Assembly: GCA_965370045.1 (NCBI GenBank)
Contig: CBDUSI010000055.1
Coordinates: 1 to 28,017 of the forward strand
DNA from: CAZONU01 sp965370045
GTDB lineage: Bacteria > Planctomycetota > SZUA-567 > JAKLDR01
DNA: 28,017 nt
Direction: 5' to 3'
Of the stretch, positions 22,432-28,017 are shown in pieces. The translations under genes and the position numbers were made by a program. Position 1 is the stretch's first letter; each line of letters begins with the position of its first letter. The notes beneath the pieces were generated by a model. That model saw only the letters and a list, made by a program, of their open reading frames with translations. It had not been told where the DNA came from and did no database searches.

Positions 22432-23475
22432 GTGATCGTCAACACGCAGGCTTTCGCGCGCGCGGGACTGGTCGGCAATCCCTCCGACGGCTTCTTCGGG
22501 AAGACCATCTCCGCCTCGGTGCGCAACTACTCGGCGCGGGTGACCCTCTTCGAGAGCCCGGAGCTGGTCCTCGAACCGCACCGCAACGACCGCACGGCTT
22601 TCGCGGACATCGGAGAGCTGGTCGAGGACGTGCGCCTGGGCGGGTACTACGGGGGGCTGCGGCTGATCAAGGCCGCGGTGGTCCGCTTCTTCCGTCACTG
22701 CCAGACGGAGAACCTCCAGCTTCCCCCGCGCAATTTCACGATCCGCTACGACTCGGACGTCCCGGTGCGCGTGGGGCTGGCCGGCTCCAGCGCCATAATC
22801 ACCGCGACCCTGCGCGCCCTGATGCAGTTCTACGGCGTGGACATTCCGCAGGAGGAGCGGCCCAGCCTGGTGCTTTCCGTGGAAACCGGCGAGCTGGGCA
22901 TCCCCGCGGGCCTGCAGGACAGGGTCGTCCAGGTCTACGAGGGTCTGGTGTACATGGACTTCTCGCGGCAGATCATGGAAGAGTACGGGCGGGGCCGGTA
23001 CGAAGAACTGGACCCCGCGCTGCTGCCACCGCTCTTCGTCGCGCACTCCTCGCAGCTGGGCGAGGGCACCGAGATACCCCACTCGGGCCTCAAGAAGCGC
23101 TTCGAGGCCGGCGACCGCCAGGTGCACCGGGCCATGCGCGAGTTCGCGGAGTTGGCCGACCGCTTCCGCGCGGGACTGGAGAGCGGGCGGGTGGCGGATC
23201 TGCACGCGGTGATCAATCGCAACTTCGACCTGCGCGCCAGCATCGTGGGGATCAGCAAGCACAACTGGCGGCTGGTGAACACCGCCAGGAACCTGGGGGT
23301 CAGCGCCAAGTTCTGCGGCTCGGGTGGCGCCATCGTGGGCATCTGCGAAGACGACGCGCTCTTCGACCAACTCCGAACGGAGCTGGCAACCATCGGCGCG
23401 ACCGTGGTGCGCCCGCTGGTGATCGGCCCCCAAGAGCCGCCCGAACGCGGCGAGGATCAGGAGGAAGAGGAATGA
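22432..23475 (+). CDS. GHMP-family sugar kinase, glucuronokinase-like
   Basis: This product (347 residues) uses GTG at 22432; a 55-residue upstream extension overlapping the CobS-like gene is out of register with the family. It begins AFARAGLVGNPSDGFFGKTI and has GYYGGLRLIKAA, VGLAGSSAIITATLRAL (ATP-binding, about 114-130), ETGELGIPAGLQDRVVQVYE and FCGSGGAIVG. This GNPSD...GYYGG...GLQDRVVQVY layout closely matches plant glucuronokinase, which makes glucuronate-1-phosphate. Its start follows the CobS stop by nine bases and its end overlaps galU by ATGA, which fits a kinase feeding a uridylyltransferase. Substrate is inferred; related bacterial kinases acting on other sugars are possible. Confidence 0.75.
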   Translation: MIVNTQAFARAGLVGNPSDGFFGKTISASVRNYSARVTLFESPELVLEPHRNDRTAFADIGELVEDVRLGGYYGGLRLIKAAVVRFFRHCQTENLQLPPRNFTIRYDSDVPVRVGLAGSSAIITATLRALMQFYGVDIPQEERPSLVLSVETGELGIPAGLQDRVVQVYEGLVYMDFSRQIMEEYGRGRYEELDPALLPPLFVAHSSQLGEGTEIPHSGLKKRFEAGDRQVHRAMREFAELADRFRAGLESGRVADLHAVINRNFDLRASIVGISKHNWRLVNTARNLGVSAKFCGSGGAIVGICEDDALFDQLRTELATIGATVVRPLVIGPQEPPERGEDQEEEE

Positions 23476-24347
23476 TCAGCAAGGCAGTCATCCCCGCGGC
23501 GGGATTCGGCACGCGCTTTCTGCCCGCCACCAAGGCCCAGCCCAAAGAGATGCTGCCCATCGTGGACACCCCCACTATCCAGTTCGTCGTCGAGGAGGCG
23601 GTGCAGAGCGGCATCAGCGACGTGCTCATCGTCACCGGCCGCGGGAAGAGCGCGATCGAGAACCACTTCGACCGCACCTTCGAGTTGGAGGCCGTCCTGG
23701 ACGAAGCCGGCAAGACCGAGCAGCTCAAGCAGGTCCGGCACCTGGCGGAGATGGCCGAGATACACTACATACGCCAGAAGGAGCTCCGGGGGCTGGGCGA
23801 CGCAGTGGCCCACGCCCGCAACCACGTGGGCGCGGAAAGCTTCGTGCTGCTCCTGGGCGACACGGTGCTCGATGCTCCCCTGCCCTGCACCCGCCAGCTG
23901 ATCGACATCCACAACCGCTTCGGCGGCGCGGTGCTCGCCGTGGAGGAGGTGCCCGAGGAAAAGGTGGACCGCTACGGCATCGTCGCCGGCGAGCAGATCG
24001 AGGAGAACCTCTGGCGGGTGACCGATCTGGTGGAGAAGCCCTCCCGCGAGGAGGCCCCCAGCCGGCTGGCCATTGCCGGCCGCTACGTGCTGCCGCCCCA
24101 GATATTCCCGGCCATCGAGGGACTGGGGCCCGGCGCCCTGGGCGAAATCCAGCTGACCGACGCCATCCGCGAACTGGTCGGCCGGGTGCCGGTGCACGCC
24201 TTCCGTTTCGAGGGCAAGCGCCACGACATCGGCAGCCGCATCGACTACCTGCGCTGCATCGTGGAGTTCGCCCTCCGGCGCCCGGACGTCGGCCCGGAGT
24301 TCCGCGAGTTCCTCGAAGAAGTCCTGGGCCGCGGTGAGCAGCAGTAG
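23472..24347 (+). CDS. galU: UTP-glucose-1-phosphate (or uronate-1-phosphate) uridylyltransferase, GalU-type
   Basis: This 291-residue protein starts at an ATGA overlap with the kinase. AVIPAAGFGTRFLPATKAQP is the nucleotide-binding loop, with KEMLPIVD next and the catalytic VEKP (around residue 190) and GEIQLTDAIREL later, all typical of bacterial GalU at normal length. It transfers UMP to a sugar-1-phosphate to make UDP-sugar and pyrophosphate. Pairing with a glucuronokinase-like gene suggests UDP-glucuronate salvage, although GalU usually prefers glucose-1-phosphate. It ends overlapping the transporter gene. The symbol reflects family, not proven substrate. Confidence 0.9.
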   Translation: MISKAVIPAAGFGTRFLPATKAQPKEMLPIVDTPTIQFVVEEAVQSGISDVLIVTGRGKSAIENHFDRTFELEAVLDEAGKTEQLKQVRHLAEMAEIHYIRQKELRGLGDAVAHARNHVGAESFVLLLGDTVLDAPLPCTRQLIDIHNRFGGAVLAVEEVPEEKVDRYGIVAGEQIEENLWRVTDLVEKPSREEAPSRLAIAGRYVLPPQIFPAIEGLGPGALGEIQLTDAIRELVGRVPVHAFRFEGKRHDIGSRIDYLRCIVEFALRRPDVGPEFREFLEEVLGRGEQQ

Positions 24348-25632
24348 CGACCCGGAAGTCTCTCCCGCCGCGCAGGTCGACGCCCTCGGCCACGCTCCCC
24401 GCCTTCCGGCGCTGGGCACCAAGGTGTTGGCTGCCATACTCCTGGCGCACTTCACGGTGGATCTGTTCGCCGGCTATCGTCCGTCGCTGCAACGTCACCT
24501 GAAGGACATCTGGCAGCTGGACAACTTCTGGACCGCCATGCTGGCCGTGCCCGGCAGTCTGATGGTCATGTTCCAGCCGCTCTTCGGGCTGTTCTCCGAT
24601 CGAATGCGTACGCGGGCCTTCGTGGTCGGCGGAGTGCTCATGGCCGCCGTGGGCTACGGGGTGGCCCTCCCGCTGGCCGGGCTGTGCTCGCCCGCCGTCG
24701 GCTACTGCCTGGCCCTGGCCGGCATTTGGATAGGGTCTGCCGGCATTGCCGCCTACCACCCGCAGGGAGCGGCGCTCAGCGGGAGGGCCTCTCCAAAGCG
24801 TTCCGAGCGAGCCGTGGCCCTTTTCGTCTTTGGCGGCACGGCGGGCTACGCGGCGGGACTCTTTGTGCCGCCGCTCTTCATTGAGGGGGGCTATGTGCCC
24901 TAGATCTCGTGCCTGGCCGGCTTGGGTCTGGTGGCACTGGCGCTGCAGATGAGCGCGCTGCCGCGCCTGCGCCCGCCCGGCGAGCGGCTGACCCGACCGC
25001 CCATTCGCGAGACGCTCGCGCAGCTCATCGCTGAGGTCCGCCCCTGTTTCCGGGGAATCTTCATCCTGTGGTTAATGGTGGTGCTGCGCGCGGTGACGCT
25101 GAACTGCTTCCTGCAGTTCGTTTCCATCTATCACGGCGAGGCCCACGGTTTGTCCAAGCTGGCTGGCGCGGCCCTGGCCGCCGGACTGATGATGTCCATG
25201 GCTCTGGCCGGGCTGCTCGCCGTGCGCGCCGCCGAGCGGTTCGGGATGCGCCTGACTCTGGGCCTGTCCTTTCTGAGCGGCGTGCTCGTCCTGATCGGAT
25301 CGCTGGGCGCGGCCCACAGTGGGTGGATATGGTCGAGCTATTGCCTGCTGCTCCTCGGCGGCGCGCTGCTGGGCGGCTCGGTGCCCATCAACGTGGCCGC
25401 CGGCCAGAAGCTGCTCAGGAGAAGCGCGGCGCTGGGCAGCGGGATCATGATCGGCCTCGGCTGGGGCACGGGGGGGCTGCTGGTGCCCCTGGCCGCCAAG
25501 ATCGGCGAGCTCTGCGGAGGCGCGGAACTCCAGGACCGCACTGCGGTCACCCTGCTGGTTGCCGCGCTCATGGCGCTGCCCGGTGCCGCCCTGGCGCTGC
25601 TCCTGCCCAAAAAGACGCGGCCCGCCGGTTAG
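24334..25632 (+). pseudogene. Fsr-like MFS transporter interrupted by an in-frame TAG
   Basis: The frame runs from GTG at 24334, overlapping galU, to TAG at 25630. One TAG at 24901-24903 breaks it after 189 codons; the frame then continues uninterrupted for 242 codons of clear MFS sequence. The first half has AILLAHFTVDLFAGYRPSL, FQPLFGLFSDRMRTR (MFS loop), GIAAYHPQGAAL and VFGGTAGYAAG, as in fosmidomycin-resistance type (Fsr) MFS proteins. The second half has typical hydrophobic helices to the end. A C-to-T change of a CAG Gln codon would create the TAG. It could be a sequencing error, a fresh pseudogene, or readthrough; all other genes use TAG as stop, so recoding is unlikely. It is the last gene of the operon. 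Confidence 0.75.
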
Positions 25633-25641
25633 ACGGGCCGC
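25609..25641 (-). terminator. Terminator between convergent operons
   Basis: GCGGCCCG at 25617-25624 and CGGGCCGC at 25634-25641 form a perfect 8-bp stem around a 9-base loop. Read on the - strand it is followed by GTCTTTTT (25616-25609), a fair intrinsic terminator for the HEAT-repeat operon, whose gene ends 28 bases upstream. On the + strand only a weak TTCTT follows, so it may act in both directions with lower strength. Confidence 0.7.
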
Positions 25642-25668
25642 AGCCTTCTTCTCAGTCTCGATCCTGGT

Positions 25669-26862
25669 CTAGAGCCCGCCCTCCTCGGCGATGCCCATGA
25701 GATAGATCCGCAGCATCTTGCGATAGCGGTCGGGCAGGTCGGCCTCTTTGGCCTGCAGGAGTTCCTCGCGGACCTTGGCCGGGAGCTTGCCCCAGTCGGC
25801 GCCCACGCCGGAAATGTCCGCCTTCGCACCGTGGTTCACCCCGCCGGAGGTCATGAACTCGCCCTGCATGGGGCTGGTGGGGTTCTGCCCGCCCTTCTTG
25901 CCCTTTCCGGGCTTGCCCTTGCCCTCGTTGCCGGGCTTCGAGCCTTTCTTGCCGGGCTTCTTCTTGCCGGGCTTCGGCTTGCCCTTTCCGGGTTTGCCTT
26001 TGCTTTCGCTCTTGGCCTGCTGCTTCTGGATCATCGCGATCAGCTTGTCGAGCTTATCGGTGATCTTCGCCTCGGCGGTCTGGACCCCGGCGCCGTGATG
26101 GTCGGTCTCCAGCTCGTCCCTGACCTTGTCCATCTCCTTGGCCAGCTCGTGGAGGATGTTCTCGTCGCTCTTCTTCGGACGGTCACCGGTCTCCGGCTTG
26201 ACCCCGGAGAGCTTCTGCACGATGGCCGCGGCGGCCATGCGCACGTAGGCATTCTCGTCCTCGAGCAGCGGCTTGAGCTTGCCGGCGATCTCCTCCTTGG
26301 TGTCCTTCCCGGCGATGGCCGCCAGGGACCTGACCGCGGCCAGGCGCACCTTCCAGTTCTCATCGTCGAGCGCCTTGACCAGCACGTCCTTGGCCGCCTT
26401 GATCTTCAGCCGGCCCAGCGCGCCCGCGGCAACGGCCCGCACGCTATCGTCGACGTCGGTGAGCGCTTTCATGAAGGCGCCGGCGCTGGAGGGAACCTTC
26501 ATGCGGGCCAGACCCGCGGCCGCCGCGCGGCGCACTTCCAAGTCCTTGTCCTTGATGGCCGCCGCCAGGGCCGCGGCCACCTTGTCCCTGTCACCCGAGG
26601 AGAGGTGCAGTATCTTGGCGGACAAGGCCCGCTCCAGCCCCGAGCCGCCGGAGAGCGCGCCCAGGAGCGCCTTGCGGTGGGCGTCGACCAGCTTCTTGAG
26701 CCCGGGCAGGAGCGCCTTGGCCTTCCTGGGGTTGGACTTGATCGCCAACATCTTGGCGTTGATCTTCTTGTAGGTCTCGGGGCTGAGCTTGGCCGGCTCT
26801 CCCGCCAGGGTCATCGTGCCCGCGAGGACCAGGGCAGCCAGTGTCAGTATCGTGCGCTTCAT
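25669..26862 (-). CDS. Exported HEAT-repeat protein with Lys/Gly/Pro linker
   Basis: The ATG at 26862 is chosen because GGAGG lies just before it and it begins a signal peptide, MKRTILTLAALVLAGTMTLA, cut about residue 20. The product has 397 residues. Residues about 85-225 form repeats of two helices (VRRAAAAGLARM, VRAVAAGALGRL, VRLAAVRSLAAI, VRMAAAAIVQKL), which are HEAT-like repeats. A helical stretch (about 235-285) and a linker rich in GKPGKGKPKPGK-type residues follow. It ends in a WGKLPAKVREELLQAK helix with PDRYRKML, a C-terminal block seen in exported proteins of Planctomycetota-like bacteria. Function unknown; likely a periplasmic scaffold. It follows a coiled-coil gene by 24 bases, implying an operon. 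Confidence 0.85.
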   Translation of the reverse strand: MKRTILTLAALVLAGTMTLAGEPAKLSPETYKKINAKMLAIKSNPRKAKALLPGLKKLVDAHRKALLGALSGGSGLERALSAKILHLSSGDRDKVAAALAAAIKDKDLEVRRAAAAGLARMKVPSSAGAFMKALTDVDDSVRAVAAGALGRLKIKAAKDVLVKALDDENWKVRLAAVRSLAAIAGKDTKEEIAGKLKPLLEDENAYVRMAAAAIVQKLSGVKPETGDRPKKSDENILHELAKEMDKVRDELETDHHGAGVQTAEAKITDKLDKLIAMIQKQQAKSESKGKPGKGKPKPGKKKPGKKGSKPGNEGKGKPGKGKKGGQNPTSPMQGEFMTSGGVNHGAKADISGVGADWGKLPAKVREELLQAKEADLPDRYRKMLRIYLMGIAEEGGL

Positions 26863-26886
26863 GGTTATTCCTCCCGTCCTCATTGT

Positions 26887-28017
26887 CTATTTCTGGAGCA
26901 TGTCGGCAAGGTCCTTGGTGACCTTGGCGACGTCGCCCTGCTTCTGGCTGGCGCGCTCCAGCAGCGCGCGTAGCTGGTCGGAGAGCTTCCGGTCACGGCT
27001 CTTGGTGACCATGGTGTCGATCCACTTGGTCTTCTTGTTCACGTCGCCCTGCATCTTGCGGATCATCTTCAGCTCGGCCAGCGGGGGCACCAGCGGCTTC
27101 TTGCCGCCTTTGCCGCCCTTGCCGCCCTTACCGCCCTTGCCGCCCTTCTTCTTCTTTTTCTTGCGGCGCTGCTGCTCCTTCTTGAGGGCATCGATGAGGT
27201 CCTGCAGCTTCTTGACGATGTCCTTCTGGACCTCCTGGGTGTAGAGATCCGTGCTCTTCTTCTCGAGCTGGTCGCGGGACTCCTTGATGTCCCCGGCGGT
27301 GTCGTCCAGCACCCAGGCGAAGACCGGGCTCTCGGCCAGGCGCTTGACGGTCTTGCGGGCGCGCCCGTGGACCTCGGTCTCCGTCTTGGTGGCTTCGAAG
27401 AGCTTGCGCTCCTCGGGACGGTCCAGCTCCTTCTTGCCCTTGCGGGCCTTGTTGATCTCCTTCGTGGTAGCGTTGATTCCATTCTGGAGGACCAGGAGCT
27501 GCTTGAGCTCCTTCTCGATCTTGAAGAGCTTCTCCTCCTGCTGGGCGTCCTCGGCCTCCTGCTTGGCTTTCTTGACCGCCGCCTGGGCCTTCTCCAGCTC
27601 GTCCTTGGCCTGTTCCTCTTCCTCTTCGGCCTTCTTGGCCTTGCCCTGGCCCAGCTCGCTCTCGGCCTGCTGCTGCTTCTTCTTGGACTTCGAGGCGTGC
27701 TTGGCGGCCTCCGCGGGCTTCTTCGTCCCGAACTTCTTGGCAATCTTCTCGAGCATCTTGCGAAGCTTCTCGGTCTGCTCGCGGGTCAGGGACTGCTCCT
27801 TGGCGATGTTGGCCAGCTGTTTCTTCTGCTGCCCGGGGGTCCGCTCCTTGGCCGTGGCTTCCTGGGCCATCTGCTTCATCTGCTCCATGGCCTTCTGGAG
27901 CTGCTGCATGGCCTGTTGCTGCTGCTGCTGGGCCTGCTGCTTGCTGGCCTGCTTGCCTGCTCCGGGCTTGCCCGCTCCGGGCTTGCCCGCTCCGGGCTTG
28001 CCCGCTCCGGGCTTGCC
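26887..28017 (-). CDS. Coiled-coil, Lys/Gln-rich protein (5' partial, N-terminus outside window)
   Basis: The frame is open to the window edge on the - strand; the visible 376 residues are the C-terminal part, so the start is unknown and an internal Met at 27909 is probably not it. The first 36 residues are GKPGA repeats then Gln-rich sequence. A long charged coiled coil follows (E/K/A/Q-rich, about residues 35-190), with a GGK repeat at about 290-305. The C-terminus is again helical. No catalytic motif is present. It is transcribed with the HEAT-repeat gene. In related genomes proteins of this make-up sit beside exported HEAT proteins; their role is unknown to me. Confidence 0.75.
   Translation of the reverse strand, partial: GKPGAGKPGAGKPGAGKPGAGKQASKQQAQQQQQQAMQQLQKAMEQMKQMAQEATAKERTPGQQKKQLANIAKEQSLTREQTEKLRKMLEKIAKKFGTKKPAEAAKHASKSKKKQQQAESELGQGKAKKAEEEEEQAKDELEKAQAAVKKAKQEAEDAQQEEKLFKIEKELKQLLVLQNGINATTKEINKARKGKKELDRPEERKLFEATKTETEVHGRARKTVKRLAESPVFAWVLDDTAGDIKESRDQLEKKSTDLYTQEVQKDIVKKLQDLIDALKKEQQRRKKKKKKGGKGGKGGKGGKGGKKPLVPPLAELKMIRKMQGDVNKKTKWIDTMVTKSRDRKLSDQLRALLERASQKQGDVAKVTKDLADMLQK
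27102..27146 (-). repeat. Five 9-bp repeats encoding GGK
   Basis: Five tandem 9-base units (consensus TGCCGCCCT on the + strand) encode the GGKGGKGGK stretch of the coiled-coil protein. Slippage could change its length. Confidence 0.85.
27961..28017 (-). repeat. 15-bp tandem repeat encoding GKPGA
   Basis: The unit TCCGGGCTTGCCCGC is repeated exactly three times from 27961 and is followed by 12 bases of a fourth copy at the window edge. On the - strand it encodes GKPGA repeats of the coiled-coil protein. The array continues outside the window. Confidence 0.9.

Noticed and set aside
24901..24903. TAG recoded as an amino acid in this genome
   Set aside because: TAG ends several confident genes here (portal, capsid, the GltD fusion, tube-like protein), so genome-wide recoding is not supported.
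27961..28017. CRISPR-like array
   Set aside because: The repeats are 15-bp head-to-tail units with no spacers and encode GKPGA in a coding frame.

Overview
The window looks like bacterial chromosome of high GC content (roughly two thirds by eye). It joins a tailed-phage structural module (about 1-12280) to a low-GC cargo operon (12326-13869) and then ordinary host metabolism (13932-28017). The organism cannot be named from the sequence. An exported HEAT-repeat protein with a Lys/Gly/Pro-rich linker and a WGKLP...Y-type C-terminus, the Lys/Gln-rich coiled-coil partner, and a plant-type glucuronokinase homologue together suggest a Planctomycetota-like or other deep-branching Gram-negative lineage. 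That is inference, held with low confidence. TAG, TGA and TAA all end recognisable genes, so the standard code applies.

Region 1 (1-12280, + strand) is a prophage or phage-derived particle cluster in classical order. It runs: portal (cut by the window edge), scaffold-like protein, major capsid protein, a strong hairpin, a DUF115/MptE-like Rossmann protein, two small connector-type proteins, a small orphan protein, a beta-helix/Fn3 protein with a probable tail-terminator C-terminus, a small HExxE protein, a second DUF115/MptE-like protein, a tail-tube-like protein, a 48-residue protein, a tail/baseplate protein, a 695-residue hub-like protein, a collar-domain fibre with HxH motifs, a holin-like protein and a lipoprotein. 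No tape measure, sheath, terminase, integrase or endolysin is visible; some of these may lie upstream of base 1.

Region 2 (12326-13869) is the most unusual part. A perfect palindrome overlaps a -35-like box upstream of three overlapping genes: a proteasome-like Ntn hydrolase that would expose Thr after Met removal, a probable MazE-type antitoxin, and a clear MazF/PemK toxin. Base composition is visibly lower in GC than on either side, which fits acquired cargo at the phage/host boundary.

Region 3 (13932-16379, - strand) is an intracellular GH2 beta-mannosidase. Divergent from it, a good sigma70-type promoter (16488-16516) precedes a long, tightly packed + strand gene run to 25632. This encodes 2-oxoacid:ferredoxin oxidoreductase gamma, a GltD-like NAD(P)H/FAD oxidoreductase fused to a 2x[4Fe-4S] ferredoxin domain, a DUF4870 membrane protein, then oxidoreductase alpha and beta. 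It continues with a CobS-like membrane protein whose acidic active-site motif is degraded, a glucuronokinase-like GHMP kinase, a GalU-type uridylyltransferase, and an Fsr-like MFS transporter broken by one in-frame TAG. Kinase plus uridylyltransferase suggests uronate or sugar salvage to a UDP-sugar.

Region 4 (25669-28017, - strand) holds an exported HEAT-repeat protein and, upstream of it in the same operon, a long coiled-coil protein with low-complexity repeats that runs off the window. An inverted repeat at 25617-25641 between the convergent units is followed on the - strand by a T-run and is a probable terminator. No tRNA, rRNA, CRISPR array or IS element was seen, and no gene-free stretch exceeds 300 bases.
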